From Sediminicoccus sp. KRV36 (GTDB lineage: Bacteria > Pseudomonadota > Alphaproteobacteria > Acetobacterales > Acetobacteraceae): a stretch of 64,000 bases of DNA. Shown here one piece after another: positions 9,049-21,724 of this stretch. How positions within the stretch are numbered: position 1 is the first letter of the stretch; each line of letters begins with the position of its first letter. The notes beneath the pieces are model-generated. The model was not told the origin of the DNA. It ran no database searches and saw nothing but the letters and a program-made list of their open reading frames with translations. The position numbers and the translations under genes were made by a program. The stretch spans positions 3,617,001 to 3,681,000 of the forward strand of contig NZ_CP085081.1 of the NCBI RefSeq assembly GCF_023243115.1. The letters are read 5' to 3'.

Positions 9049-9954
9049 TCAGCCGTCATCTTCCAGGCCCAGCGCCCTGATCCGCCCGCCTTCCTCATCC
9101 CAGCCCGGCCGCTCCTTCACGTTCAGGAACAGATGGATCGGCCGTTCCAGCAGCGCCGTGAGTTCAAGGCGCGCCCGCTTGCCGATCTCCTTGATGCGCG
9201 CCCCCCCCTCGCCGATCAGGATGGCCTTCTGCGTGGCCCGCGCGATGTAGATGGTGCAATCCACCCGGGCACTGCCATCCGGGCGCTCGGTCCATTGCTC
9301 GGTCTCCACGCTCGCGTGGTGCGGCACTTCCTCATGCGTCTGGCGGAGGATCTGTTCGCGCACCACTTCGGCGGCCAGCATCCGGTTGGGCAGGTCGCTC
9401 AGCTCATCCTCGGGGAACATCCAGGGGCCGGGCTGCATCACCTCGGCCAGCTTGGTGCGCAGCTTTTCCAGGCCGCGCTTCTTCTCGGCCGAGATCATGA
9501 AGGTCTCGGCGAAGGGCAGCATCCTGTGCAGCTCCGCCGCCAGCGGCAGCAGCGTCTCGGGCGGGATCAGATCCACCTTGTTCAGCGCGAGCCAGACGGG
9601 GCGCTGCTGCTGGGCCAGGCGCTCGATGATGCCGCGCACCGTCTCGGTGATGCCGCTTTTCGCATCCACCAGCAGCAGCGCGAAATCCGCATCCTTGGCC
9701 CCCCCCCAGGCGGCCGAGACCATGGCGCGGTCCAGCCGGCGGCGCGGCGCGAAGATGCCCGGCGTATCCACCAGGATGATCTGCGCCGGCCCCTCGATCA
9801 GCACGGCGCGCACGCGGAAGCGCGTGGTCTGCGGCTTGGGTGAGACGATGGTGACCTTGGTGCCCGCCATGGCGTTCACCAGGGTGGATTTGCCCGCATT
9901 GGGCGCGCCCAGGATGGCCACGAAGCCGCAGCGCTGGGTCTCTTGGTCCGTCAT
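9049..9954 (-). CDS. era: GTPase Era
   Basis: A 301-residue GTPase that assists 16S rRNA maturation and 30S assembly. G1 GAPNAGKS (16-23), G3 DTPG (63-66) and G4 NKVD (125-128) are present. A C-terminal KH domain follows (IGEGGARIKEIGKRARLEL, then LFLNVKERPGW). The start ATG overlaps the rnc stop (ATGA), the usual rnc-era arrangement. Two long C-runs on the plus strand (9 nt near 9700 and 8 nt near 9205) lie in the coding region, in Gly-Gly codons; the frame is intact through both. Confidence 0.95.
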   Translation of the reverse strand: MTDQETQRCGFVAILGAPNAGKSTLVNAMAGTKVTIVSPKPQTTRFRVRAVLIEGPAQIILVDTPGIFAPRRRLDRAMVSAAWGGAKDADFALLLVDAKSGITETVRGIIERLAQQQRPVWLALNKVDLIPPETLLPLAAELHRMLPFAETFMISAEKKRGLEKLRTKLAEVMQPGPWMFPEDELSDLPNRMLAAEVVREQILRQTHEEVPHHASVETEQWTERPDGSARVDCTIYIARATQKAILIGEGGARIKEIGKRARLELTALLERPIHLFLNVKERPGWDEEGGRIRALGLEDDG

Positions 9955-10655
9955 GCCGTTCTCTCCGCGAGCCAGGCTTCCGCCGCCGCCTGTTCCGCCG
10001 CACGCTTATTCGTGCCGGCACCGACCGCTTCGCGCCCGGCGGCGATCACCGTCGACTCAAATCGGGAATCCACCCCTTCCCCGCCAACCGAGACGGTCAT
10101 GTAGGCGGGCAGGCCCAGGCCCCGCTTCAGCGTCCATTCCTGCAACTCGCTCTTGGGCGAGCGCGGCGGCTGCGCCTGGCCTTCCAGCGCCGTCACCCAT
10201 TCACGCTCGATCACGGCGCGGGCCGCGGGCAGGCCGCCATCCAGATAGAGGGCCGCCAGCACGGCCTCCAACGCATCGGCCAGCGCCGTGGCGCTACTGC
10301 GCAAGTTGCTGTGCCGCTGCGATGGCGGCAGCCGCAGGGCAGCACCCAGCCCCATGCGCTCGGCGATCGGCGCCAGCACATCGCGCGAGACGAGCAGACC
10401 GAACCGCTTGCCGAGATCGCCCTCGTTTTCCTGGGGATAGAGTTCCGAAAGCCATTCGGCCATGCACAGGCCGAGCACCCGGTCCCCCAGGAATTCCAGC
10501 CGCTCATTGGTCTTGGCGGCACCCGTCTCGCCCGCCGCGGAGGCATGGGTCAGCGCCCGGAGCAGCAGCGCACGATCCTTGAAGCGATGACCCAGGCGGG
10601 TTTCAAACGGCGTGAGGCCGTCCGTCATCGCACCGGGCCGCTTATCGGACTGCAC
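9951..10655 (-). CDS. rnc: Ribonuclease III
   Basis: An endonuclease for double-stranded RNA, acting in rRNA and mRNA processing. The signature NERLEFLGDRVLGL is at residues 50-63, with the distal acidic cluster in ATALADALEAVLAALYLDGG. A C-terminal dsRNA-binding domain follows (KSELQEWTLKRGLGLPAY ... GTNKRAAEQAAAEAWL). The frame opens with GTG at 10655, overlapping the end of lepB by 14 nt. An alternative ATG at 10628 (MTDGLTPFETRLGHRF) fits the family N-terminus equally well, and neither has a strong ribosome-binding site. Total 234 residues with the longer start. It is followed by era with a 4-nt overlap. Confidence 0.95.
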   Translation of the reverse strand: MQSDKRPGAMTDGLTPFETRLGHRFKDRALLLRALTHASAAGETGAAKTNERLEFLGDRVLGLCMAEWLSELYPQENEGDLGKRFGLLVSRDVLAPIAERMGLGAALRLPPSQRHSNLRSSATALADALEAVLAALYLDGGLPAARAVIEREWVTALEGQAQPPRSPKSELQEWTLKRGLGLPAYMTVSVGGEGVDSRFESTVIAAGREAVGAGTNKRAAEQAAAEAWLAERTA

Positions 10656-11400
10656 TCAGCAGGCGGGAGTAACGGATGGCGAAAGGCCAGCCCCAGACCT
10701 CCCACCAGCGCGCACTGCCATCCACCGAGAAGAAGATGAACTCCGCCCGGCCCACCAGATTCTCGATGGGGATGAAGCCCACGGCGCTCGGCACGCGGCT
10801 GTCCAGGCTGTTGTCGCGATTATCACCCATGGCGAAGACATGCCCGTCCGGCACCTGGAATTCCGGCGTGTTGTCGAGCGGGCCGTCATCCGATTGCTCG
10901 ATGATGAGGTGCGAGCGGCCGCCGGGCAGGAATTCGCGCCACTGCTGCACCGTCATGCGCGGGCCATCGCCCTCCGCCACGAAGGGGCCGAGCGATTCGC
11001 GCCGCACCGGCTGACCGTTCAGATGCAGGATGCCGCGCCGGACCTGCACGATATCCCCCGGCAGGCCGATGATGCGCTTGATGTAGTCCTGGCTGGTATC
11101 GCGCGGCAGCTTGAACACCGCCACATCGCCGCGCTGCGGCGTCGCCCCCCAGATGCGGCCCGAGAAGAGGTTCGGGCTGAACGGCATGGAGTGCCGCGAA
11201 TAGCCATAGGAATACTTCGACACAAACAGGTAGTCGCCCACCAACAGCGTCGGGATCATCGAACCCGAGGGGATGTTGAACGGCTCGAACGCCACGGTGC
11301 GGATGCCAATGGCAATCAGCGCGGCGTAGAGGATCGTCTTGACGCTCTCGAGCCAGCCGCCCGTTTTCTTCTTCGTCATTGAGGTGGAGTTTTTCGCCAT
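10642..11400 (-). CDS. lepB: Signal peptidase I
   Basis: A 252-residue inner-membrane protease that removes signal peptides from exported proteins. One N-terminal membrane segment (about 20-36) precedes the catalytic Ser47 (IPSGSM). The general-base Lys108 lies in YIKRIIGLPGD. Box E is MGDNRDNS. Only one transmembrane segment is evident, as usual in alphaproteobacteria. It precedes rnc in the same run, so export and RNA processing genes share a transcript. The start is ATG at 11400; the upstream gap to acpS is 56 nt. Confidence 0.94.
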   Translation of the reverse strand: MAKNSTSMTKKKTGGWLESVKTILYAALIAIGIRTVAFEPFNIPSGSMIPTLLVGDYLFVSKYSYGYSRHSMPFSPNLFSGRIWGATPQRGDVAVFKLPRDTSQDYIKRIIGLPGDIVQVRRGILHLNGQPVRRESLGPFVAEGDGPRMTVQQWREFLPGGRSHLIIEQSDDGPLDNTPEFQVPDGHVFAMGDNRDNSLDSRVPSAVGFIPIENLVGRAEFIFFSVDGSARWWEVWGWPFAIRYSRLLSAVR

Positions 11401-11456
11401 GGAGCTTGGGGAACCGCATCAGGAGCCTGGGGATTGAGCCCAGCCCCCGGCTGGAG

Positions 11457-11876
11457 TCAAGGAAGCACGGGCGATTCAGGCACGGCGGTGATGATGACGA
11501 TGGCGCTGGCATAGGGGTATTCATCCGTCATGGTCAGCGCGATCTCCGCCCGATGCCCGGGCGGCGTCATGGCGGCGAGGCGCGCGGCCGCCCCCCCGCT
11601 CAGGCGAAGGGTGGGCTGGCCGGAAGGCAGGTTCACGACCCCCAGATCCTGCATGAAGACGCCGGCGCGAAATCCCGTGCCCAGGGCCTTGCTCGCGGCC
11701 TCCTTGGCGGCGAAGCGCTTGGCGTAGGTGCCGGCGCGGATGCGTTCGGTCCTCCGCTCGGCCTTGGCGCGCTCGATCGGGGTGAAGACCCGCTCCAGGA
11801 AGCGCGCGCCATGCCGCGCCATCACGGCCTCGATGCGGCGAATATCGCAGACGTCATTGCCGATGCCCAGGATCAT
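11457..11876 (-). CDS. acpS: Holo-[acyl-carrier-protein] synthase
   Basis: Transfers the 4'-phosphopantetheine arm of CoA to acyl carrier protein. This 139-residue protein starts with the family motif [15 protein letters not shown] (Mg-binding Asp) and carries [12 protein letters not shown], with the metal-binding Glu and catalytic Lys. The ATG at 11876 is preferred. The frame can be opened 32 codons upstream, but that part has no similarity and overlaps the rsh stop. It lies between rsh and lepB, the order usual in this group; pdxJ, often found here, is absent. Confidence 0.94.
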   Translation of the reverse strand: MILGIGNDVCDIRRIEAVMARHGARFLERVFTPIERAKAERRTERIRAGTYAKRFAAKEAASKALGTGFRAGVFMQDLGVVNLPSGQPTLRLSGGAAARLAAMTPPGHRAEIALTMTDEYPYASAIVIITAVPESPVLP

Positions 11877-11934
11877 GCCCTGCCCCACGCCGCCGCGCGG
11901 CCGGATTCGTTGCGGATGCGGCCGGCCGCGGGCC

Positions 11935-14193
11935 TCATCCCCGCGCCCGATCCACGCGCACGACGCCCTCACAGGCGCGCAGCGTGCCCATCACCTCGGC
12001 CAGGTGGCGCGTGTCGCGCACCTCCACATCCAGGTTCAGGTCGCATTCGTCATCATCGCGCCGGGCGAGGCGCAGATTGGTCAGCACGCCCTTCTGCTTG
12101 CTGATGGCATTGGCCACCCCCGAGAGGAGCTGCGGCCCATTCACCGCCGCGACCGAGAGCCGCACGACATGCGCGGCCGGCCCGAGGGACCCCTGCTCCC
12201 AATCCACATCGAGAAAGCGCTCCGGTGTGGCGGAGAAATTCTCCAGCATGTGGCAATCCTGGGTGTGCACGGTGACGCCCTTGCCGGTGGTGACGATGCC
12301 GACGATCCGGTCGCCCGGGATGGGGTGGCAGCATTGGGCGAAGTGCAGCTGCATCCCCGCCACCACGCCGGTGATGGGGGCGGCCGGCACCGAAGCCTGC
12401 TTCTGCCCATGGCGCCCCAGCCGCGCGCGGGGGGCGACAAGGCCCATCGGCTCCATGCCGCGCGCCGGCGCCCGCAATTCGGGGAAGGCCGCATTCACCA
12501 CATCACGCGCGCTGATGCTGCCGGCGGCCACCGCGTGGAACATTTCCTCCACGCCCGATTGCCGGAGCGCCTTCACAGCGGGCTCCAGCAGCTTTTCCTG
12601 GAATTCCAGGCCGTTCTGGCGGAACGCCTTGACGATGGCGGTGCGGCCTTCGTCGCGCTGCTTCTGCTTTTCCTCGGCCTGGGCGAAGCGGCGGATGCGC
12701 GCCTGCGCCTTGCCCGACTTCACGAATTTCATCCAGGCCGGGTTGGGCTGGCCGCCCTTGGCCGTGATGATCTCCACCTGGTCGCCATTCAGCAGCTTGT
12801 GGTCGAGCTTGACGATGCGCCCATTCACCTTGGCGCCGACGCAGGCATCACCCACCTGGCTGTGCACGTGGTAGGCGAAATCCACCGGCGTGGCGCCTTG
12901 CGGCAGCTCGATCAGGTCGCCCTTGGGCGAAAAGCAGAAGACCAGCTCCCGATGCAGCTGGAGCTTTGTGCTCTCCATCGCGTCCTGGACTTCGGGCTCG
13001 CTCTCCAGGATGTCGAGCAGGGCGCGCACCCAAGGGTAGCTCTTGGCCTCGGCCGCCTGTCCGCCCTGCTTGTAGACCCAATGGGCCGCCAGGCCGTATT
13101 CGGCGATGTGGTGCATCTCCCGCGTGCGGATCTGCAATTCGATCTTGGCCTCGTCGCGGCGGCCGGGCAGCAGGACGCCGGTGTGCAGCGACTGGTAGCC
13201 ATTGGTCTTGGGGGTGGAAATGTAGTCCTTGAAGCGCCCGGCGATCACCTTGAACGCGTCATGCACCGCGCCCAGGGCCATGTAGCAATGCGCGCGCTCG
13301 GGCACGATGATGCGAAAGGCCATCACATCCGAAAGCCCTTCGAAAGCAACGTTCTTCGCCTGCATCTTGCGCCAGATCGAATAGGGCGATTTCGCGCGCC
13401 CCGAGACTTCATCCACCGGTACGCCGTTGATTTCGAGCGCCTCGCGCAGCTCCTGCTCGATCTCGGGGATGATATCGGCCGAGCGGCCGCGCAGATAGGT
13501 CAGGCGCTGAGCGATGGTGGCCCAGGCATCGGGGTTGAGTTCGCGGAAACCCAGCGTCTCCAGCTCGGTCTTCAGCGCTTCCATGCCGATGCGCTCGGCC
13601 AGCGGGGCGTAGATGTCGAGTGTTTCGCGCGCCGTGCGCAGCCGGCTCTCGGGCTTCGTCACGAAGCCGATGGTGCGCATGTTGTGCAGCCGGTCCGCCA
13701 GCTTCACGAGGAGGACGCGCAGATCCTCGCTCATCGCCAGCAGCAGCTTGCGCAGGTTTTCGGCCTGCTTGGTGCGCTCGCTTTGTACCTCGATGCGGGA
13801 GAGCTTGGTGACGCCATCCACGAGGCGGGAGACTTCGGCGCCGAAGCGCTTTTCGATCTCGGCCAGGCTGTGCGGCGTATCCTCCACCACATCATGCAGC
13901 AGGGCGGTGGCGATGGTGGCGGTGTCGAGGTGGTAGCCCGCCAGGATTTCGGCGACGGCAATGGGATGGATGATGTAGGGCTCGCCATTCTGGCGGGCCT
14001 GGCTGGCATGGGCCTCCGCCGCGAAACGGCCGGCGCGCAGGATCACATCGGCATCGAGCCGGGGATCGGCCGCGGTGATCCGCTCGCAGAATTCAACGAC
14101 GGCATCCAGGCCAGGGATGGCGGCCCCGCCGCCGGCCAGGCCATCAGGCGCGCGCGCCACCGCCGGATGATCCGGGGCGGCGCGGAGCGTCAT
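11935..14193 (-). CDS. rsh: Bifunctional (p)ppGpp synthetase/hydrolase, RelA/SpoT homologue
   Basis: A 752-residue stringent-response enzyme. Domains in order: HD hydrolase (about 45-200; H76, HD at 100-101, then VVED), synthetase (about 230-350, with [19 protein letters not shown] near 317), TGS (about 400-460, beginning [14 protein letters not shown]), and a C-terminal ACT domain. The RFKD motif is the RXKD form typical of bifunctional enzymes rather than the EXDD of RelA, and the HD residues are intact, so both activities are expected. ATG 14193 lies just past the rpoZ stop; a longer start (14253) would overlap rpoZ by 50 nt. It is the second gene of the rpoZ run. Confidence 0.94.
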   Translation of the reverse strand: MTLRAAPDHPAVARAPDGLAGGGAAIPGLDAVVEFCERITAADPRLDADVILRAGRFAAEAHASQARQNGEPYIIHPIAVAEILAGYHLDTATIATALLHDVVEDTPHSLAEIEKRFGAEVSRLVDGVTKLSRIEVQSERTKQAENLRKLLLAMSEDLRVLLVKLADRLHNMRTIGFVTKPESRLRTARETLDIYAPLAERIGMEALKTELETLGFRELNPDAWATIAQRLTYLRGRSADIIPEIEQELREALEINGVPVDEVSGRAKSPYSIWRKMQAKNVAFEGLSDVMAFRIIVPERAHCYMALGAVHDAFKVIAGRFKDYISTPKTNGYQSLHTGVLLPGRRDEAKIELQIRTREMHHIAEYGLAAHWVYKQGGQAAEAKSYPWVRALLDILESEPEVQDAMESTKLQLHRELVFCFSPKGDLIELPQGATPVDFAYHVHSQVGDACVGAKVNGRIVKLDHKLLNGDQVEIITAKGGQPNPAWMKFVKSGKAQARIRRFAQAEEKQKQRDEGRTAIVKAFRQNGLEFQEKLLEPAVKALRQSGVEEMFHAVAAGSISARDVVNAAFPELRAPARGMEPMGLVAPRARLGRHGQKQASVPAAPITGVVAGMQLHFAQCCHPIPGDRIVGIVTTGKGVTVHTQDCHMLENFSATPERFLDVDWEQGSLGPAAHVVRLSVAAVNGPQLLSGVANAISKQKGVLTNLRLARRDDDECDLNLDVEVRDTRHLAEVMGTLRACEGVVRVDRARG

Positions 14194-14203
14194 CCGGGCT
14201 AAC

Positions 14204-14599
14204 TCAGTCCTCGCGGCCGCCGAGTTCGGCGGCGAGTTGCGCTTCGAGGTCATCGGGGGAGAAATCCTCGCCCCCCAGTTCGGCGGGCAATTCCTCGTTC
14301 ACATCCATGACGCCGAAGATGTTCTCGTTCGTGTCGATCAGATCCATCACCTCGTCCTCGACGGGCTCCGGCTCCGGCGCGCGGCTGAGGGACTTGATGA
14401 GATCCTGCTCGAGGGCCGGCAATTCCACCGTCTGGTCGGCGATTTCGCGCAGGGCGACGACGGGGTTCTTGTCATTGTCGCGATCAATGGTCAGGCTCTC
14501 GCCCCGGCTGATGTTGCGGGCGCGCTGGGCGGCGAGCAGAACCAGCTCGAAGCGATTCGGAACCTGGAGGATACAGTCTTCGACGGTGACGCGGGCCAT
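14204..14599 (-). CDS. rpoZ: RNA polymerase omega subunit
   Basis: The 131-residue omega subunit, which promotes assembly of RNA polymerase and mediates part of the ppGpp response. The conserved N-terminal half is clear: [20 protein letters not shown], then [12 protein letters not shown] and [14 protein letters not shown]. The C-terminal half is a strongly acidic tail ([25 protein letters not shown]), longer than in E. coli. It is the first gene of a run ending at parC. A possible sigma-70 promoter lies at 14671-14699. Confidence 0.94.
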   Translation of the reverse strand: MARVTVEDCILQVPNRFELVLLAAQRARNISRGESLTIDRDNDKNPVVALREIADQTVELPALEQDLIKSLSRAPEPEPVEDEVMDLIDTNENIFGVMDVNEELPAELGGEDFSPDDLEAQLAAELGGRED

Positions 14600-14670
14600 G
14601 GGGAACCTCGGGCAATGAAGGGCGGCCGCAATTCTGGCGTGGGGGCCATGCTGCGGCGCGGCGAACCTGT

Positions 14671-14699
14671 CAGATAAGCGTTACGGGACGCGGGTGCAA
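14671..14699 (-). promoter_or_regulatory. Candidate sigma-70 promoter for the rpoZ operon
   Basis: On the minus strand: TTGCAC (14699-14694), a 17-nt spacer, then TATCTG (14676-14671). It would start transcription about 65 nt upstream of the rpoZ ATG. Match quality is moderate. Confidence 0.4.
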
Positions 14700-14843
14700 G
14701 CGGCACTCCGCTCAGGGCGGCATGAAGGGCGGAGGGAAAGGGATGGCAAAGTTCATCACACGCGGGAAAAGGCATCGCGCGCCTGGGAGGCGTGGCCGTG
14801 GCAGCGGGTCCAGCCAAAGCATCCTAAGGGGGGAAGATCAGCA

Positions 14844-14873
14844 TTGACTCGATTCCAGAACACTCCCTACTGA
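14844..14873 (+). promoter_or_regulatory. Candidate promoter for the sulfotransferase gene
   Basis: TTGACT (14844-14849), an 18-nt spacer and TACTGA (14868-14873), about 50 nt upstream of the TTG start. The -35 element is good; the -10 is weak. Confidence 0.35.
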
Positions 14874-14925
14874 ATAGCAACGAAGACTGCGCGCTTGCGC
14901 CAAAAACCTCCACACGGGCATCAAA

Positions 14926-16530
14926 TTGCGTAAGACGCTCTTCTTTTTGGGCCCGCCGACTGGGCAAGCTTCGCCGATCTCCCCTCTGATCGAATGCCTC
15001 GACTTGGCCGCATCCGACGCAACACGCCAAGCCTTGTCCGACTTCAACCGCCGCCTGATCGCGAAGGCCGGCCGCGGCCCGTTGGATCCCAGACCCATCG
15101 CGCCGATCTGGGCCGAACCGCTGGAGCAGCGGCAATATACGCAATTTGCCGGCGGGTTGCTCGGCGATGCCGTGCGCCGTGACCCCGTCATTGCGTTGGA
15201 AGATCCGGGCCTCGCGCGCATGCTTCCCATCTGGCGCGCCGCTTGCCTCCACCATGCGGTGACCCCTTTGGTCGTGCTGATTGCCAGGGATCCGCGTGAT
15301 GTGGCCGCCGACCTGGCAACGCGGTTCGGCCTGGCATCCGAGCAGGCGTATCTCCTGTGGCTGGCACATATGCTCGCCGCAGAAGAATTTTCCCGCCCCA
15401 TGCGCCGCACGGTGCTGAACCATGACGCGCTTTACGCCGATTGGCGCTCCACCATCACAGCAGCCTTTGCCAGCCTCGATCTGGCGCCGCCCGAGACCCA
15501 AGGCCCCAAGGCCATGGCCCTGGACCACTGGCTCGTGGCGCATGCGGCAACGCCGCATCCCGAACGGCGCGACATCAGTGGCGATCAGCCTTTTGAGCAA
15601 TTGGCGATGCAACTGCACGGCACCATGCTTCGTTCCGCTCCGGAGGATCGGTTGGACCGCCATGAATGGAACAAGGCCCGCGCTACGATGAAAACTGCCC
15701 TGGCAGAACATGCGCCAGACGCCGCGCCGCCGGGTCCTGCCGAATACCCAGCCGACGATGAGCCCATCCTGGCAAGGACCCGGGAAGTTTCCGGAACTTC
15801 CCGCCACGTGATTCTGCATTATCATCTCTTCAAGAACGCCGGCACATCGCTGGACCAGACGCTGAAAGCCCATTTCGGCCAAGCCTGGAGCGAGCGCGAG
15901 GGCCAGGGCGCAGGCTGGCGCAGCGCCGATATCGCCGATTACATCGCCGAACACCCCCAGATATCAGTCCTGTCATCCCATACGGCGCTGCTGCCGGTGC
16001 CCCGGATCGCCGATGTCATGGTTCATCCGTTGATCATGCTCCGTCATCCGCTCGACCGTGTGCGTTCCATTTATGAGTTCGAACGCCGGCAAACCAAGGA
16101 TACGGAGGGTTCCATCCTTGCGCGAGGGACCGATCTTGCTGGCTATATCACTTGGCGCCTGGACCGCGACGGTGACCGATCCATCCGGAACTTCCAGACG
16201 CTGCGGCTTGCGCAAGCCTTACCCCCTACGGAAGGCACGGAGTTGATCCGCGCCATGGCTGCTGTCAGCGCCCTGCCGAATGTCGGTGTGGTGGAAGCGT
16301 ATGACGCCTCGTTGCGCGCCTTCACCTTAGCCCTGGCGCCGCATTTCCCTGGGCTTTCCCTGACCCCAACGCGCGCGAACGTGACCCAGCGGCCAGGGCT
16401 TTCGCTCGATGATCGGTTGCGCGAACTGCAGCAGGAATTGGGAGAGGGCCTGTATGAACGGCTCGTTGAAGCCAACGCCGCCGACCTTGAATTGCACCGC
16501 TTCGCCTTGCGGCGCTACCAGGATAGCTGA
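14926..16530 (+). CDS. Fused double sulfotransferase-like protein
   Basis: A 534-residue protein that appears to be two sulfotransferase domains in tandem. The C-terminal half (about 290-534) has a PAPS 5'-phosphosulfate loop (FKNAGTSLDQTL, near 301) and a 3'-phosphate motif (LRHPLDRVRSIYEF, near 372). The N-terminal half has only the second kind of motif (LIARDPRDVAADLATRFGL, near 118) plus the helical region typical of the fold; its P-loop (LFFLGPPTGQASP) is degenerate, so it may be non-catalytic. The likely substrate is a surface glycan, judging from the convergent glycosyltransferase gene; this is inference. The start is TTG at 14926; there is no ATG/GTG between it and an upstream TAG. 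GC is below that of its neighbours. Confidence 0.7.
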   Translation: MRKTLFFLGPPTGQASPISPLIECLDLAASDATRQALSDFNRRLIAKAGRGPLDPRPIAPIWAEPLEQRQYTQFAGGLLGDAVRRDPVIALEDPGLARMLPIWRAACLHHAVTPLVVLIARDPRDVAADLATRFGLASEQAYLLWLAHMLAAEEFSRPMRRTVLNHDALYADWRSTITAAFASLDLAPPETQGPKAMALDHWLVAHAATPHPERRDISGDQPFEQLAMQLHGTMLRSAPEDRLDRHEWNKARATMKTALAEHAPDAAPPGPAEYPADDEPILARTREVSGTSRHVILHYHLFKNAGTSLDQTLKAHFGQAWSEREGQGAGWRSADIADYIAEHPQISVLSSHTALLPVPRIADVMVHPLIMLRHPLDRVRSIYEFERRQTKDTEGSILARGTDLAGYITWRLDRDGDRSIRNFQTLRLAQALPPTEGTELIRAMAAVSALPNVGVVEAYDASLRAFTLALAPHFPGLSLTPTRANVTQRPGLSLDDRLRELQQELGEGLYERLVEANAADLELHRFALRRYQDS

Positions 16531-16644
16531 AGCGACGCGGACGGCCTGCGGTCCAGGCGGTGGTTGTCGCCTTGATCAATCTTGAGAGATTGCGCTTCGC
16601 CTGCCGACTGCGACGATGGAAGCGCGCATTGCTCGATGGCGCGC

Positions 16645-20115
<3,471 letters not shown>

Positions 20116-20203
20116 TCGAATAATCCTCTTCGATCCATTGGCATTCCTGCCCTGCCGCGATGATGAACCCTCCGCGCGAACTTCAGGCCGGGCTGCGGAA
20201 AAG

Positions 20204-20231
20204 CCTATACTTTTTCTGCCGATGGCAGCAA
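20204..20231 (-). promoter_or_regulatory. Candidate promoter for the large glycosyltransferase
   Basis: On the minus strand: TTGCTG (20231-20226), a 16-nt spacer and TATAGG (20209-20204), giving a leader of about 80 nt before the GTG start. Confidence 0.4.
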
Positions 20232-20358
20232 ATCCTTGATGCGTCGGGGAAGATCCGGCGGGCGGCCTTCACTGGGCGCCGCGCGCAGGGCACGGCGTGG
20301 CCGCCCTGCCATCAGCCTGGGTGCTTTGCGGTGCTGGGGGTGGCAGCAGCCGCCAAAA

Positions 20359-20372
20359 CGTCAGCGCTGACG
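20359..20372. repeat. 14-bp perfect palindrome beside the integrase remnant
   Basis: CGTCAGCGCTGACG is a perfect palindrome 26 nt upstream of the truncated recombinase frame. It could be an operator or a remnant of a recombination site. No partner copy was noticed elsewhere in the window. Confidence 0.3.
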
Positions 20373-20397
20373 CGCCGCCGCATCCCCGACATCTGGC

Positions 20398-20862
20398 GTG
20401 ACCGATCCGGCGAACAGACCGCGGGCGTTTTTGCCTGAAGCCATCCTGTCGCTGAAATGGGATCAGGTGGCCCTCCACCTTAAAGGCCATGAGCAAATCG
20501 ACTTCGGCGGCGACGTAGGCAACAAGCGGCGTGGCGTCGCGCCCATCGTCGGCAACACAGGTCTGGTCGCCGCGCTGAAGCACGCGAAGGGATTGGCAAC
20601 GTCAGACTACGTGATCGAATTCCGAGGCGAACGCATCTCAGACGTGAAGACCGCGCTATCCGCCGCCTGCCGGCGTGCTGGGATCAAGCATATCAGTGCT
20701 CACACCCTCAAACACACTTCAATCACATGGATGGTCCAGGCCGGCATGTCTTATGAAAAAATCGCCAAAGCTACGCACACGTCAAAAGAAATCATCGAGC
20801 GTGTCTATGGGCACCATAATCCAGCGTTCTTGGCAGAAGTCGCTAACGCGGTTTCGTTCTGA
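20398..20862 (+). pseudogene. Tyrosine recombinase (phage-type integrase), N-terminally deleted remnant
   Basis: The 154-residue frame covers only the second half of an integrase catalytic domain. Visible: AILSLKWDQV (strand after the first catalytic Arg), a possible catalytic Lys in NKRR (42-45), H102-T-L-K105-H106, and the nucleophile Y137 in ERVYGHHNP. The first catalytic Arg (TGxR) and the whole N-terminal arm/core-binding region are missing, and the 240 nt upstream do not encode them in any frame, so the gene is broken. K105 stands where most families have Arg. The frame ends about 130 nt from the 3' end of a tRNA-Arg gene, a classic integration target. It probably marks an old integrated element. 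Confidence 0.75.
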
Positions 20863-20941
20863 TTATGTTCGCTCTATGTTCGATAAATGCCGTTACTTGG
20901 ACTCATACTGCATTTCAATCTCGCCATTTGGGCGATAAATG

Positions 20942-20970
20942 AAAAAGGCGCCCCGAAGGACGCCCTAAAA
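20942..20970 (-). terminator. Intrinsic terminator downstream of tRNA-Arg
   Basis: Read on the minus strand: a stem GGCGTCC/GGGCGCC (one G-T pair) with a TTCG tetraloop, followed directly by TTTTT. It lies about 25 nt beyond the tRNA 3' end. Confidence 0.7.
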
Positions 20971-20995
20971 AACCCAATAAACTCAGTTGGATGAG

Positions 20996-21072
<77 letters not shown>

Positions 21073-21117
21073 AGACCAAGGCCTTCCTAGCCGATGCCCT
21101 GGCGGCTTGGAAGGGCT

Positions 21118-21669
21118 TCAGTCGCCAAAAGGATCGGGCGTGCCCTCGGGCAGGGGCACACGCGCCACGTTCAACGTCAGGCCGACCGCCGTGTAATAGC
21201 CGCAGATGCCCAGAAGCTCGACGATTCCGGGTTCGCCGAACAGGGCTTTCGCGGCCTCGAAGGCGGCGTCGCTGACATCGCCATCGGCGTGCAACTCGGT
21301 GCAGAAGCGATACACGGCGACCTCATCCGCCGCCATGTCGGCGGGGGGCTGCCCCAGGCGCACGGCTTCGGCGATTTCGGGCCGCAGCCCGCCCTCCAGG
21401 GCCAGGGGGTGGTGGGCGAACCATTCGTAGCGCGCCCGGTACCGCTTGGCGGTGATCAGGATGGCCAGTTCCGAAAGCCGGGCGGGGAAGCTGCTGCCCC
21501 AGCGCATGAAGCGCCCGGCGCGTTGCAGTGCATCGGCCATGTCGGGGCTGTGCAGCCAGGCGGGGAAAGGCCCACGCAGCCCGCCGCGGGCGCCGGCGCC
21601 GATGTGTTCCGCCACTTCGCGCTGGCGGGCCGTCATGGTTTCAGGGGTCAGGGTGGTGAAGCGGGGCAT
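21118..21669 (-). CDS. Carboxymuconolactone decarboxylase-family protein
   Basis: A 183-residue AhpD/CMD-fold protein. Typical features: MADALQRAGRFMRWGSSFPARLSELAILITAKRYRARYEWFAHHPLALEGGL, whose helix normally carries the CxxC or Glu/His active residues. Here EWFAHH is kept but no CxxC is present, so a peroxidase role is unlikely. A decarboxylase or unknown role is possible. ATG 21669 is chosen because similarity begins at MPRFTTLTPETMT; the longer frame would overlap the divergent sulfatase start. It faces away from the sulfatase gene with a 55-nt gap. Confidence 0.8.
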   Translation of the reverse strand: MPRFTTLTPETMTARQREVAEHIGAGARGGLRGPFPAWLHSPDMADALQRAGRFMRWGSSFPARLSELAILITAKRYRARYEWFAHHPLALEGGLRPEIAEAVRLGQPPADMAADEVAVYRFCTELHADGDVSDAAFEAAKALFGEPGIVELLGICGYYTAVGLTLNVARVPLPEGTPDPFGD

Positions 21670-21724
21670 GACGTTTCCTGTTGCCTTGTTCGCGGTAGGA
21701 TGCAGCCCGCTCAGGAAAACGCCA

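Larger units (their letters stand above)
14600..14925. other. Divergent intergenic region rpoZ / sulfotransferase
   Basis: A 326-nt stretch without a supported gene. The rpoZ half is GC-rich and holds the minus-strand promoter candidate. From about 14,820 onward base use becomes visibly more AT-rich, which continues into the sulfotransferase gene. This change may mark the edge of acquired DNA. No tRNA or clear repeat is seen. Confidence 0.4.

Noticed and set aside
11728-14202. An 824-codon plus-strand frame
   Set aside because: It is antisense to acpS and rsh, whose motifs are complete.
14806-14820. A 9-nt match (cgggtccag) to the tRNA-Arg 5' end, as a possible second attachment site
   Set aside because: Integrases use the tRNA 3' half or anticodon arm, and nine bases in GC-rich DNA can match by chance. 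No longer duplication was found.
20160-20397. Possible missing first half of the integrase in another frame
   Set aside because: None of the frames shows the TGxR segment or arm-binding helices, so deletion rather than a frameshift is the better reading.
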